A DNA stretch of 53,719 nt from a virus, in the IMG/VR virus record IMGVR_UViG_3300045950_000056, positions 1 to 53,719 of that record. The stretch is one strand, 5' to 3'. This document shows, piece by piece, positions 29,039 to 38,376 of the stretch; position 1 is the stretch's first letter; each line of letters begins with the position of its first letter. Below the pieces are notes generated by a model that had not been told where the DNA came from, ran no database searches, and was given only the letters and a program-made list of their open reading frames with translations. A program made the position numbers and the translations under genes.

Positions 29039-30760
29039 ATGGCGACCCTGACCCTTCCTGACGTGATCCGATTGGAGGGTCGTCGAAAAACGCCAGAAGA
29101 GGATCAGGCGTTGAAGGTCCTCGATACGCTCTTTGACGAGGCGAAGCGGGCGAAAGATCACTGGGTCAAGCAGGAGGACATTGACCGCGATCTGAAGCTC
29201 TATCGCGGCCAGGTGGGACCTCCGAACCGCGAGCCGCACTTCAAAGCTAACTTTGTTGAAGCGTTCATCGACCGGATGACCGCCCAGTTGACCGATAACC
29301 GCCCGATTATCCGAGTCGAATCCCGAAAAGACGGGCTGAAAGGCGTCGCGGATGTCGCCAACAAGGTCGTGCGGGCCATCTGGGACGACGAAGATGTCCA
29401 GCGGCAGACCTTCAAAATGTGCCATAACGCCGCCGTCACCCGCTCGTCGGGATTTTACACGGGCTATGATCCGCTTCTGGATCAAGTGGTCCTGGAACTC
29501 GTGCCGATCTCCCAGGTGTGGATTGACCCGGCCGTGTCCGAGGCCGCGCGGGTCAGCAAACACGCCGAATACGTCATCATCGAGCGCATCCGGTCCTTGG
29601 AAGAAGTGAAGGCACGATTCGGCCGACGGGCGGACGGGCTCACGGCCGATTCGGACATTGATGTCGTCCCACAGGAGCGCCGGTCGGTGGCCTCTCCGCT
29701 GACCGATATTGTCTTTGGTCGGCGTCTTCGGGGCGGAATGGGCGTGCCACGGATCAAATTGAGGGAACATCTGCTCCGGGATTGGGCCGTCTCGACCGAG
29801 AACGGCTCGGTCCGCCTCAGCAATCCCGGAGGCCGCATCCTGATCCGGTCGAAGGATCGGCTGCTCTACGCGGGACCGAACCCGTACTGGGACAGCGAAT
29901 TCTGTCTGGACTGGTTCGACTGGCGGGTCGATCCGCAGCATCCCTGGGGGGCCTCCGAGCCCGACCGGCTCCGGCACCTCCAAATTTCCTTTAACGAGAT
30001 CATGGACGGACTCGTTGAAAACCAACTCCTGAGTAATTTCCTGGCCTTGGTCGCTGATTTCGACGCCTTCAGCCCGGAGACCTGGACCAAGCTCCAACAG
30101 ATCAGCTCGAGCCTGATTCTCAGGAAGCAAAACCGGAATGCCTCGGCAGTCCTGACGCCGCCGCCGACGTTCGGAGCCGATAAAATCGCCCTCGCGCGAC
30201 AACTCTTCACGTTCGCCCAACTCCTGACGGGCGTGACCGATGTCACGCTCGGCGAAAGTCCGGGATCGCTCCAGTCTGGCGTCGCGCTCGAAGGGCTCCA
30301 GGAGGGGGCGAATCTCATGACGCGCTCGCGGGCCTCTCGGTTGGAGGATTTTTTTGCCCGCATCGGGCAGAAACTCCTCGCCCGGATTTTTCAGTTTATG
30401 ACCTCGGATCGTGTCGTGTCGTTGGTGGGTCCGACCGGGGCCGCTTTGGAATACGCGATCAAACGCCAGGAATTTTTCACCCGCGACGACGGGAACGCCA
30501 TCCCGGAACACGAGCGGCGCCAGGTCTTTCGGGATCTTCGCTTCGTTGTGTCACCGGGCTCCTCGGCCATTGGGAGCCGAGTCCGTCGAGTGGAAGCGAC
30601 CCTGAAGCTCAAGGAAGCGGGCGTCGCCTCAAGCCTGGATGTGCTCCAAGCTGGCGATTTTCCAGAACCGGAGGGCATGATCGAGCGGGCCAAGAAGGAA
30701 TTGATGGAAATGGCCCCCGTCCTCAACCTGTTAGGATCAAGACGTGGCCCTGCCAGTTGA
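29039..30760 (+). CDS. Portal protein
   Basis: 573 residues right after the terminase block. N-terminal EDIDRDLKLYRGQ, FVEAFIDRMTAQLTDNRPII, VANKVVRAIWDDEDV and a C-terminal GSSAIGSRVRRVEATLKLKE pattern fit phage portal proteins of the podovirus/P22-like type. Forms the 12-subunit DNA channel at one vertex. Order (terL, zinc protein, portal, scaffold, capsid) supports this. Confidence 0.8.
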   Translation: MATLTLPDVIRLEGRRKTPEEDQALKVLDTLFDEAKRAKDHWVKQEDIDRDLKLYRGQVGPPNREPHFKANFVEAFIDRMTAQLTDNRPIIRVESRKDGLKGVADVANKVVRAIWDDEDVQRQTFKMCHNAAVTRSSGFYTGYDPLLDQVVLELVPISQVWIDPAVSEAARVSKHAEYVIIERIRSLEEVKARFGRRADGLTADSDIDVVPQERRSVASPLTDIVFGRRLRGGMGVPRIKLREHLLRDWAVSTENGSVRLSNPGGRILIRSKDRLLYAGPNPYWDSEFCLDWFDWRVDPQHPWGASEPDRLRHLQISFNEIMDGLVENQLLSNFLALVADFDAFSPETWTKLQQISSSLILRKQNRNASAVLTPPPTFGADKIALARQLFTFAQLLTGVTDVTLGESPGSLQSGVALEGLQEGANLMTRSRASRLEDFFARIGQKLLARIFQFMTSDRVVSLVGPTGAALEYAIKRQEFFTRDDGNAIPEHERRQVFRDLRFVVSPGSSAIGSRVRRVEATLKLKEAGVASSLDVLQAGDFPEPEGMIERAKKELMEMAPVLNLLGSRRGPAS

Positions 30761-31214
30761 GGTCGGGATGGCGGTCGGGCGGGATATCGCGGAGATGCCC
30801 CCTACGCTCCGGTTGGCCGTGGCCTTTGGGGCGGGATTGCGGGAACTCTCGCAAATTCTCAATCCCAAACGCTCGCAGATGGCGGTGCCGAGTGCTGCCG
30901 GGGCGACGGGCCCTCTCGACCGGATGCTCATGCTCGCCAAACTGGCGGGCGCTCAACCGCCGCTTGGCCCTCCTGGCATGACTCCCTCGCTCCTCGGGGG
31001 ACCGATGGCGGAGGTGATCCCTGGTGGGCCGACTGGGGGCCCTCCGGGCCTTCCCGGTCTTCCAGGACCCATCAGCCCGGGAGCTGGCGGTAGTCTTGGG
31101 CCTGCGCCGATGGCATCCATGGGTCCTCTGGGGCCAGCTGGACCTCCTCCCATTCCCCCCGCACTGATGATGGCGCTCCAACGGCATCTGGCCTCGGCAG
31201 CGGGGATCGTCTAA
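30744..31214 (+). CDS. Gly/Pro-rich structural-region protein
   Basis: 156 residues from GTG 30744, overlapping the portal end. Helical N-terminus (LRLAVAFGAGLRELSQILNP), then collagen-like Gly-Pro runs (GGPPGLPGLPGPISPGAGG) and a short helix. Unknown; low-complexity linker proteins often occur between portal and scaffold. Confidence 0.6.
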   Translation: MALPVEVGMAVGRDIAEMPPTLRLAVAFGAGLRELSQILNPKRSQMAVPSAAGATGPLDRMLMLAKLAGAQPPLGPPGMTPSLLGGPMAEVIPGGPTGGPPGLPGLPGPISPGAGGSLGPAPMASMGPLGPAGPPPIPPALMMALQRHLASAAGIV

Positions 31215-31409
31215 ATGGCCCGAAATGGCAGACTCTCACGCGCCTTCCGAGAAGTGTCGGAGCACGAACCCCGGATTGTCCGTCACACGAGACGGGCGTT
31301 TGGTCCCGAGCGGGCGGGCAAGCAACGGACCGCCATCGCGCTTGACAAGGCCCGTCGGGCCGGGGCGCGCATCCCCCGCCGACCGATGCGTCGGGACATT
31401 CGAGCGTAG
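31215..31409 (+). CDS. Small very basic protein
   Basis: 64 residues with about one third Arg/Lys (RHTRRAFGPERAGKQRTAIA). Starts at the base after the previous stop. Possibly DNA-binding or an RNA-binding head factor. Confidence 0.6.
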   Translation: MARNGRLSRAFREVSEHEPRIVRHTRRAFGPERAGKQRTAIALDKARRAGARIPRRPMRRDIRA

Positions 31410-31461
31410 AATAGAGAAGATGACGGGAGGCGAGTTCGACACGACCTGACAGGAGGAGCCG

Positions 31462-31575
31462 ATGGCGAAACATGACGCGCACGTCCCCACGAAACCGATG
31501 CCAAAGACGAAGGTGATTAAGTCGCCGCTGATGGAAACGGTCCGCAGCGGGAACATCTCCACCAAACGCGGCTAG
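31462..31575 (+). CDS. 37-residue basic protein
   Basis: AGGAGG precedes ATG 31462; reads MAKHDAHVPTKPMPKTKVIK, SPLMETVRSGNISTKRG. Very short but with an ideal ribosome-binding site, and last before the terminator. Unknown. Confidence 0.6.
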   Translation: MAKHDAHVPTKPMPKTKVIKSPLMETVRSGNISTKRG

Positions 31576-31674
31576 GACCGGGCCGCAGAACGGCAATCCT
31601 GGGCATCCTGCGATGACATAACCTGAATCGCCCACCGCGAGACCGACGGGTCACGCGGGGCGCACGAAGCCAGA

Positions 31675-31721
31675 GAAAACCCCCGATCCCTTGCAGGGGA
31701 GTGGATCGGGGGTTTTCTTTT
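31675..31721 (+). terminator. Strong rho-independent terminator
   Basis: GAAAACCCCCGATCC (31675-31689) pairs perfectly with GGATCGGGGGTTTTC (31703-31717), 15 bp, loop 13 nt, followed by TTTT. With A-tract upstream it could act in both directions. It lies in a 183-nt gap and separates the packaging operon from scaffold/capsid genes. Confidence 0.9.
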
Positions 31722-31758
31722 GGGCGGGGCGCAGGTCCGGGGGAATTGCACGGAGCGA

Positions 31759-32580
31759 ATGATGGCAGACGAGAAGACGAAGGACGACAAGCCGAAAAAA
31801 AAGTATCTCGACCGGTTCGACACCGAGGACGAACTCGTCCAGGCATTCTCGGGGCTGGAGAAGAAGCTCGGGGAGCAAGGGAACGAACTCGGCCAAACGC
31901 GAAAACAGGCTGAGGAGGCGCTTGCGGCGATCAAGCAGTATGCCGAGTACGTCGCGCAGGCCAAGCCCATCGTGGACTGGTACGGTGCGAACGAGCAGGA
32001 CATCCGGGCGTGGGTCGCAGGCAAGGGAACAGGTCCGAAAGAACCTCACAAATCCGCGTCGGCTTTGCTGACGCCAGAGGAAGAGGGGGCGCTCCTGACG
32101 AAGGCCGAAGAGCGCCTGACCAAGAAGCTGGCCGACCAGAACGCCCAGTGGCAAGCGATGGCGAAACAGATCATGGATGGCTGGAACAACCAGCTCAAGG
32201 CGCATACGGATGTCTGGTGGCGCACGATGCAGTTCGTCGCCGAGCCAGAGAAGATTGAGCGAGCGAAAGCCTTTCATGAGGAGGCCATCAAGTTTGCCGA
32301 TCCGAAGAACTTCGACGCGATGAAGATCGCGCAGGACTTTCTGGAGTCTCGGGCAAAGCTGGCCGAGCGCGACCAGGATCTGTCGAAGCGGGATGCGAGG
32401 ATCGCTGAACTGGAGAAGGCGGCGGTCCCGTCGTTTGGGTCGCATCCGGCCCCGACGTTGTTCCCCGCCGAGCCCCCGGCTGCGAAGACGAAGGAGGAAC
32501 GGCAAGCCGCGGTTCTGGCGAACGTGCAACAGGAAGTGGGCGCAGACGCCTGGCGGGACTTCTTCCCGTCTCGGAAGTAA
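31759..32580 (+). CDS. Scaffold-like coiled-coil protein
   Basis: 273 residues from ATG 31759 (31762 possible). Lys/Glu-rich start, long coiled coil (LEKKLGEQGNELGQTRKQAE; LSKRDARIAELEKAAVP), and a C-terminal helical tail (DAWRDFFPSRK). Position directly before the capsid gene is that of an assembly scaffold, which would be removed from the mature head. Confidence 0.65.
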   Translation: MMADEKTKDDKPKKKYLDRFDTEDELVQAFSGLEKKLGEQGNELGQTRKQAEEALAAIKQYAEYVAQAKPIVDWYGANEQDIRAWVAGKGTGPKEPHKSASALLTPEEEGALLTKAEERLTKKLADQNAQWQAMAKQIMDGWNNQLKAHTDVWWRTMQFVAEPEKIERAKAFHEEAIKFADPKNFDAMKIAQDFLESRAKLAERDQDLSKRDARIAELEKAAVPSFGSHPAPTLFPAEPPAAKTKEERQAAVLANVQQEVGADAWRDFFPSRK

Positions 32581-32621
32581 TGGGGATGGCTGCGTCCACG
32601 AGTCGAACAGGAGGATAACCG

Positions 32622-33572
32622 ATGGCGATTCCGACTCGGACGCAGACCCTCAACACATTCGTCGCCGCGACGCAGGAATCCCGGCGACCCGGGCTGATCG
32701 ACAACTTCTTCAAATCCGCACCCACCGTGATTCGGATGCGGTCGAAACACGCCGTCCGATTACGCGGCGGCGAGATCATCAAAGTGCAGCACATCTATCA
32801 GAATTTCGATGCCTCCTCGTATGGTCGGGGCACCGAATTCTCGACCGAGGTCAAAGAGTTCGCCACCTCCATGGTGTTCAACTGGAAGTTTGCCTACGCC
32901 CCCGTGAATCTCGACACCATTGATGTGGATCTGAACGATTCGCCCGAGCAGGTGTTCGACCTGGTGGACGCCGCCCTGGAAGTGGGCGAGCTGTCCCTCA
33001 TTAACGACCTCGGAGAGCAGCTGTTCGGCGACGGAACCGGAAACAGTAGTCTCGACTTCGACGGCCTGGCCAACGCGGTGTCCACCAGCGGAAGTTACGG
33101 CGGGATCACCCGAGGCGCGGATGCCCAAGGTAGCTCGATCAAGGCGGCATTCGAGGATGCCACCGGAGGCACGCTCAGCCTGGCCTTGATGAATTCCAAT
33201 TTCGGGAGCGCGGTCGTCGCCCGGAAAAAGCCCGATCTGATCCCTACCACGCAGACCTTGTGGAACCGGATCTGGGAGCGGTCGCAACCTTCGGAACAGA
33301 ATAATGGCGGAGACGACCTCCGGGAGATCGGACTGGATACCGTGCGATTCAACGGAGCCGACGTGGTGGTGGATTCGCACTGCCCGTCGGGGTTCATGTA
33401 TTTCCTGAACACGGACTACTGGGAATTCTATGTGCACCAGAAATGGGATTTTCGGTTCCGAGGGTTCATGGAACCGACCAACCAGCAGCGGCAGATCGGC
33501 CAGCAGATTGTCTGGGGCAACTTCGTCTGCCGGGGTCCACGGTTCCAAGGCGTGATGAGCGGACTGAGCTAA
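32622..33572 (+). CDS. Major capsid protein
   Basis: 316 residues with GGAGG. Start MAIPTRTQTLNTFVAATQES, then KHAVRLRGGEIIKVQHIYQN, NLDTIDVDLNDSPEQVFDLV, DLGEQLFGDGTG, and the C-terminal CPSGFMYFLNTDYWEFYVHQ pattern (phage capsid A-domain end, with F-L-N-T/D-x-Y-W). HK97-fold capsid protein by pattern and position. Confidence 0.8.
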   Translation: MAIPTRTQTLNTFVAATQESRRPGLIDNFFKSAPTVIRMRSKHAVRLRGGEIIKVQHIYQNFDASSYGRGTEFSTEVKEFATSMVFNWKFAYAPVNLDTIDVDLNDSPEQVFDLVDAALEVGELSLINDLGEQLFGDGTGNSSLDFDGLANAVSTSGSYGGITRGADAQGSSIKAAFEDATGGTLSLALMNSNFGSAVVARKKPDLIPTTQTLWNRIWERSQPSEQNNGGDDLREIGLDTVRFNGADVVVDSHCPSGFMYFLNTDYWEFYVHQKWDFRFRGFMEPTNQQRQIGQQIVWGNFVCRGPRFQGVMSGLS

Positions 33573-34010
33573 ATGAGTGCGTCCCGGACATGGGCGACGG
33601 AGGCTCGACGGACACTGGCCGTGCCCGTGCCAGTTCGCTCCAAGACGCTGAACGTCGTGCTGACGACGCCGCTCGGGGGCCAGCCCGTGCCAGACTGGGG
33701 CGTCCGCTGCCTCTGTCATGTCGTGGCGAATCACTGCTGGCGGGTGGCGGCCGAGCAGTTCTGCACGGAGATCGTGGTGCATCATCCCTCCCATCGGCAC
33801 CCCTTCGACATGACCGAGCTGCTCGGGTACACCGTGCGGCATCTCGGCTACTGGCCCCAGGTGCAACGGGTCAATGGCCGCGTGATGCCGTTGATGGCGA
33901 CGCGGGGATTTCAGGCGCTCGGGGCGACCCTGGAGCGCCACCGGCCCGTGGTCGCGGTTCCCATCGCCGTTTCCAGCGAGGCTGGCGGCAAGGAGGTTTC
34001 ACATGGCTAG
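33573..34010 (+). CDS. Hypothetical head-region protein
   Basis: 145 residues immediately after the capsid gene. Contains HVVANHCWRVAAEQFCTEIV, ELLGYTVRHLGYWPQVQRVN. No family recognised; probably a head or neck component. Overlaps the next start by 8 nt. Confidence 0.65.
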   Translation: MSASRTWATEARRTLAVPVPVRSKTLNVVLTTPLGGQPVPDWGVRCLCHVVANHCWRVAAEQFCTEIVVHHPSHRHPFDMTELLGYTVRHLGYWPQVQRVNGRVMPLMATRGFQALGATLERHRPVVAVPIAVSSEAGGKEVSHG

Positions 34011-34779
34011 TGACAAGTCGCTCGTCCTGAATGTGGGGCACATCACCGGTCTGTCGATGCACGACATCGACGGCGACGACAAAGAGCCTCGGGCCCGACC
34101 CGGTACGATCGGGGCCTTCGTCGATGCCTATGGGTATCGCGTGGCGAAGTATTGCCGGTTGCACCAGTCTGGGGGCTGTGCGATTGGCGAACTCCAATCG
34201 AGACCGGCGAACGTGTCGGTCACGGACATCACCAGCGGATCGACGACGCACGCCGTCACCACGGACCTGACCGCCGATGTCCATGCGGGCAAACTCCTGT
34301 ACGTTCTTGACAATGACGATTCGGCTGGTGCGGCGCCAGAAGGCGAGACTTCGATCATCCGTAGTAATTCGGCCACTCGCATCGACGTGGAGAAAGACTA
34401 TCCCTTCAGCGTGGCGCTCGCGGCCAACGACGACCTGCGGATTATCTCGAACTGGCAGGTTGAGGACGCCGCGGATGGCGACCCCGCCAACGGAGACGGC
34501 GCGGCGGTCGGGGTGTGCCTCGGGCGAAATGGGGTCAGCGACAAGCAGTACGGGTGGTGGCAGATCGAAGGGTATGTCGTCGCCAAGACCAAGGCGTCCG
34601 CCATTACGGCCTATAATCCGGTCGTGGCCGATGCCGCGCAGATTGGACCCTTCGGGACCGATGGACAGGAGCTCTGGGTGGGCGTGGCCCTCGCGGCCTT
34701 CACGGCGGATCAGACCGCCCAGCGGGTGCCGGTCAATCTGAAGCTCTTCACCTCGGCAGGCACCGGCACCGCGCCGTAA
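34003..34779 (+). CDS. Predicted virion protein
   Basis: 258 residues, GGAGG. Beta-rich composition (SVTDITSGSTTHAVTTDLTA, YGWWQIEGYVVAKTKASAIT). Looks like a capsid decoration or stabilising protein; that is based on position and composition only. Confidence 0.6.
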   Translation: MASDKSLVLNVGHITGLSMHDIDGDDKEPRARPGTIGAFVDAYGYRVAKYCRLHQSGGCAIGELQSRPANVSVTDITSGSTTHAVTTDLTADVHAGKLLYVLDNDDSAGAAPEGETSIIRSNSATRIDVEKDYPFSVALAANDDLRIISNWQVEDAADGDPANGDGAAVGVCLGRNGVSDKQYGWWQIEGYVVAKTKASAITAYNPVVADAAQIGPFGTDGQELWVGVALAAFTADQTAQRVPVNLKLFTSAGTGTAP

Positions 34780-34809
34780 CGGCGTGACGGGCGCGCAGAG
34801 GAGAACACT

Positions 34810-35571
34810 ATGGCGTTGAAAGTCACGCTCGATAAAGACACCTGGCAACCCTACGGGCACGCGGTCGAAGTGACGGGGACCATCGACTTCGACTCGTCCT
34901 ATCCGAAGGGGGGCGAATCCTTCAAACCCGCTGATCTCGGGTTGCGGCAGATCGACAGTATCCTCTTTGATGACCGCAACGGGATCGGCTTCGACTACGA
35001 CTACACCAACAATAAAGTCCGGGCGATTCCGGGGGCCCGGCATACCGTGCTCACGATCAACACCACCGCCGTCGGCAATGTCGGCACTGGCGAAGATGAC
35101 CTCATGACGTTCACGCTCAAGGGCGCCACCCTCGGCACGAACGGCATGGGGGTGCGCGCGACCGGATGGGGCACGGCGGCCAACAACGCCAACGCCAAAA
35201 CCGTCAAGGGAATCTTCGGGACGACTACGCTTCTGACGACGGCCCTCACGGCCTCCCAGGCGGGCGTCTGGCGTGCGGTGATGGAGATCATTCGGACCGG
35301 CGCCGCGACGCAAGAAGTGGGGGCTCACCTCTTGCAGGGAGGGGCCACCACGATTGTTGACGTGGAGCAGTCGGCCCCCGCCGAAACCCTGGCCAACGAT
35401 TTGACCATCAAGTTCACCGGGACCGGGACCGCCGACAATGACATCGTGCAGGAAGGCATGATCGTGGAATGGTTCGTCCCGGAGGGCACGGGCACCGTCG
35501 GGGCCGAAGCGATGGACACGTCCGATCTCTCTGGATTGACGGGGGTGCGGTTCCGAGCGCGAGGGGTCTAG
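34810..35571 (+). CDS. Predicted virion protein with jelly-roll-like domain
   Basis: 253 residues. N-terminal DTWQPYGHAVEVTGTIDFDS; the middle part (NVGTGEDDLMTFTLKGATLG, TGWGTAANNANAKTVK, VWRAVMEIIRTGAATQE) has the pattern of a structural insert common in environmental phage head-fibre/tail proteins. Likely decorates the head or tail. Confidence 0.6.
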   Translation: MALKVTLDKDTWQPYGHAVEVTGTIDFDSSYPKGGESFKPADLGLRQIDSILFDDRNGIGFDYDYTNNKVRAIPGARHTVLTINTTAVGNVGTGEDDLMTFTLKGATLGTNGMGVRATGWGTAANNANAKTVKGIFGTTTLLTTALTASQAGVWRAVMEIIRTGAATQEVGAHLLQGGATTIVDVEQSAPAETLANDLTIKFTGTGTADNDIVQEGMIVEWFVPEGTGTVGAEAMDTSDLSGLTGVRFRARGV

Positions 35572-35574
35572 CCG

Positions 35575-35916
35575 ATGCCTGTGCTGGGTCCTGGCGACCT
35601 CATCAAACAGGATTCCCTCGCTGGCCTCACCCTGATCGTGAAGCACAAAACAACCCTCCTTGCCGCCAGAGCGATCAACACGACCGCCGCAGACGCCTAT
35701 GTGCAATTCTTCGACGCGGCGGCCGTGGCCGATGTCACCCTTGGAACGACCAGGGCCGATTGGGTCATCGTGACCGACTTTCCGATTGAAGTCAGCTCCG
35801 GGGATGGCCTCCCGACCAACGGGCTCAATTTCGAGAAGGGCATTGTCGCCGCCTCCACGACGACGGCGGTTGGATCGACTACGGCGACGCAGCATCTTCG
35901 ATTGGTGGTGGGCTGA
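35575..35916 (+). CDS. Small predicted virion protein
   Basis: 113 residues. Beta-rich and low in charge (LTLIVKHKTTLLAARAINTT, SSGDGLPTNGLNFEKGIVAA). The TNGL..E.GI pattern recalls small virion proteins I have seen in similar clusters. TGATG junction with the next gene. Confidence 0.6.
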   Translation: MPVLGPGDLIKQDSLAGLTLIVKHKTTLLAARAINTTAADAYVQFFDAAAVADVTLGTTRADWVIVTDFPIEVSSGDGLPTNGLNFEKGIVAASTTTAVGSTTATQHLRLVVG

Positions 35917-36446
35917 TGGACATGCGGGAAGCGGCGGCCATCCTCCGCAATGTCTACAAAGAATGGGAAGCGCTCCGGCGGCTTCAAGAGGCAGTCGAAG
36001 CCGTCGTCGGGCTCGATGATGTGGCCCGCTCGGCTGAGGAGCGGCGCCGAGCCATCGAGACCGAACTCGCGGAGCGGGAGCGTCTCCATCAGGAGCGGAT
36101 GCAGAAGATGGAGGTCGGTGAGGCTGAGGCCCAACGCGCCTCCGATCAACGGCTCTTGGACTCGCAGCGACGTCATGATGCCGAACACGCCGCCCTCACG
36201 GCCTCGCTGACCCAGCTTCGGACCGAGGCCGAGATCCTGGCGAAGCGTATGGAATCCAGCCGAATCGCGGAAGACCGAGCTCTGCTTCAGGCTTGCGCCG
36301 AGGCCGAGAAGGTCAAGCGCGGGCTCATCCAGGAGCACGGAGACCTCGTCGCACGGCTCCAGGCCGAGCGTGAGTCCCTGGAGAGCCGAATTGCCGCATT
36401 GCGTACCGATCTTGCGGCCCTCCGTGAACGATTGACCGTTCCCTAG
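35916..36446 (+). CDS. Coiled-coil protein
   Basis: 176 residues, almost all alpha helix with heptads: EERRRAIETELAERERLHQE through LESRIAALRTDLAALRERL. Unknown; a chaperone or connector for tail parts is possible. Confidence 0.65.
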   Translation: MDMREAAAILRNVYKEWEALRRLQEAVEAVVGLDDVARSAEERRRAIETELAERERLHQERMQKMEVGEAEAQRASDQRLLDSQRRHDAEHAALTASLTQLRTEAEILAKRMESSRIAEDRALLQACAEAEKVKRGLIQEHGDLVARLQAERESLESRIAALRTDLAALRERLTVP

Positions 36447-36475
36447 GGTCGGATCGGGCGCTCGGGGAGTACTGA

Positions 36476-38260
36476 GTGGCCGATAACACGACCCTCAACG
36501 CCGCCGCTGGAGGCGATGTCATTGCCACCGACGACATCGGCGGCGTCAAATTCCAGCGCGTCAAGCTGATCCACGGCGCCGATGGCGTCAACGCGGGCGA
36601 CGTGGCGGCCACCAATCCGCTGCCGATCCTCGTCACCACGACGGCGGATGCCGCCGTGAAACCGGGTGACGCGGCCAACAATGCGATCCGGGTCAACGTC
36701 GTCGCGGGCGGCGCGGGGGGGACTTCTCTCGCAGACGAAGCGGCCTTTACCGAAGGCTCGACCTCGTTCACCCCCGTCGGAGGGGTCCTGAATGACACGA
36801 TTGTCTCTGATCCATCAGAGGATCAGGCCGCCGCGTTCCGCATTACGGCCAAGCGCGCCCTCCACACCAATCTCCGGGATGTGTCTGGCAATGAACTCGC
36901 ATCCGCCACCGCGGCTCCCGCAGGCACCGAGCGCGGGCTAATCGTCCGCAATATCCCGAACGGGACCCAGACCATCAGCGGCACCGTCACCGCCAACGCG
37001 GGGACGGGCACCTTCACGGTCGATTCGGAATTGCCCGCCGCCTCGGCACTGGCCGATGCCACCGCGAATCCGACCGCGCCAGCCGTGGGCACGTTCCTCC
37101 ATGCATTCGATGGGACCGATTGGGAACGTCTCCGGTGCGACCCGACGACCCGGAGGCTCGAGGTCGAAGTCGAAAACACTCCGACCGTCACGGCCAATGC
37201 GGGGACGGGAACCTTCACTACCCAGGACACGGCGTCAAAAGTGGACGACGCGGCCTTTACGCCCGCCACGGATCGCGTCGTCATGGTGGGCGCAGAATTC
37301 GACGATACCACGCCCGACAGCGTAGATGAAGGCGATGCGGGCGCGATGCGGATGTCCGCGAGGCGAGAACTCTATATCCAGGTTCGGGATGCAGCGGGGA
37401 ACGAGCGCGGCGCAGCGGTCACGGCGGCGAACGCGCTCAAGATTGATGGCTCAGCGGTCACGCAGCCGGTCTCGGGGACGGTGACAGCGAACGCCGGGAC
37501 TGGAACCTTTACGGTTGATTCAGAACTTCCAGCGGCAGCGGCCTTGGCCGATGCGACCGCCAATCCGACGGTTCCAGGCGTCGGCACGTTCCTCCACGGG
37601 TTTGACGGGACGGACTGGGAGCGCCTCCGCTGCGATCCCACGACCCGGCGATTGGAAGTGGAAGTGGAAAACACGCCGACGGTGACAGCGAACGCCGGGA
37701 CGGGAACCTTCAGTGTCCAGATCGGGGCGGAAACCGCGAATCGCGTGGAAGTGATGGGCGATGTGGCGCATGACGCGGCGGCCGCTGGCAATCCCGTCCT
37801 GATCGGCGGGCGGGCCAATCAGACCGAACCCGCCGCCGTCGCCGATGCGGATGCGGTCTATAGCTGGATGGACCAGCAGGGCCGAACCGTCGTCGTGCTC
37901 AACTTTCCGGCCAATGTGGCGGCTGACGACACGCACGGACCCAAAAGCGTCACGATTACGGCAACGACCAATACGCAGTTGCTCGCCGCGCCCGGCGCCG
38001 GTCAGTCGATCTACGTCACCAGGGCGAAAGCGAGCAATACTTCAGCGACTAAGACGATCTGTAACTTGGTCGAAGGCGGGACGGCAGGCGGAACGGACGG
38101 CACCATCCGGGATTCCGCGAGCCTCGCGGCGGACGGCGGCGGCTACGTCGACCGCTTTGATCCGCCCTGGAAACTCGCGGCCAACACGGCGTTATTCGGT
38201 CGGCTCGGTACCAGCGTGACCGACGTGCGCGTCAATCTCATGTATTTTGTGGCTCCGTAA
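36476..38260 (+). CDS. Repeat-containing virion protein
   Basis: 594 residues from GTG 36476. Beta-type repeats: TVTANAGTGTFTVDSELPAA, LADATANPT, FDGTDWERLRCDPTTRRLEV occur twice (about residues 170-245 and 335-410), with further TANAGTGTF units. The C-terminal quarter (GPKSVTITATTNTQLLAAPG, KASNTSATKTICNL) looks like a separate beta domain, ending in MYFVAP. Likely a tail/appendage or head fibre protein. Confidence 0.65.
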   Translation: MADNTTLNAAAGGDVIATDDIGGVKFQRVKLIHGADGVNAGDVAATNPLPILVTTTADAAVKPGDAANNAIRVNVVAGGAGGTSLADEAAFTEGSTSFTPVGGVLNDTIVSDPSEDQAAAFRITAKRALHTNLRDVSGNELASATAAPAGTERGLIVRNIPNGTQTISGTVTANAGTGTFTVDSELPAASALADATANPTAPAVGTFLHAFDGTDWERLRCDPTTRRLEVEVENTPTVTANAGTGTFTTQDTASKVDDAAFTPATDRVVMVGAEFDDTTPDSVDEGDAGAMRMSARRELYIQVRDAAGNERGAAVTAANALKIDGSAVTQPVSGTVTANAGTGTFTVDSELPAAAALADATANPTVPGVGTFLHGFDGTDWERLRCDPTTRRLEVEVENTPTVTANAGTGTFSVQIGAETANRVEVMGDVAHDAAAAGNPVLIGGRANQTEPAAVADADAVYSWMDQQGRTVVVLNFPANVAADDTHGPKSVTITATTNTQLLAAPGAGQSIYVTRAKASNTSATKTICNLVEGGTAGGTDGTIRDSASLAADGGGYVDRFDPPWKLAANTALFGRLGTSVTDVRVNLMYFVAP

Positions 38261-38267
38261 GGGGGAC

Positions 38268-38369
38268 ATGATCGACGAAAAGTCCTTGACCGGCTTAAGA
38301 CTTTTGCAGCGAGAACACAGCCGGAATCTGTTCACGACATCATTGGAACACGGACGCTCCGCGTTCTAA
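38268..38369 (+). CDS. 33-residue ORF in hairpin-rich gap
   Basis: GGGGG ribosome-binding site before ATG 38268; reads MIDEKSLTGLRLLQREHSRN, LFTTSLEHGRSAF. The gap also holds a hairpin (38336-38376) that overlaps its end. It may be a real micro-gene or chance. Confidence 0.3.
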   Translation: MIDEKSLTGLRLLQREHSRNLFTTSLEHGRSAF

Positions 38370-38376
38370 TGATGTC
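38336..38376. repeat. Long imperfect hairpin
   Basis: GACATCATTGGAACACGG (38336-38353) and CCGCGTTCTAATGATGTC (38359-38376) pair at 16 of 18 positions (one G-U, one A-C), loop ACGCT. No U-tract. It stands 18 nt upstream of the ACG codon at 38394. Confidence 0.7.

Noticed and set aside
28766-30511. 581-codon minus-strand ORF
   Set aside because: Antisense of the portal gene; composition is Arg/Pro/Gly shadow and it lacks any motif.
33871-35895. 674-codon minus-strand ORF
   Set aside because: Antisense to several coupled plus-strand virion genes; GC-rich DNA keeps the opposite frame open by chance.
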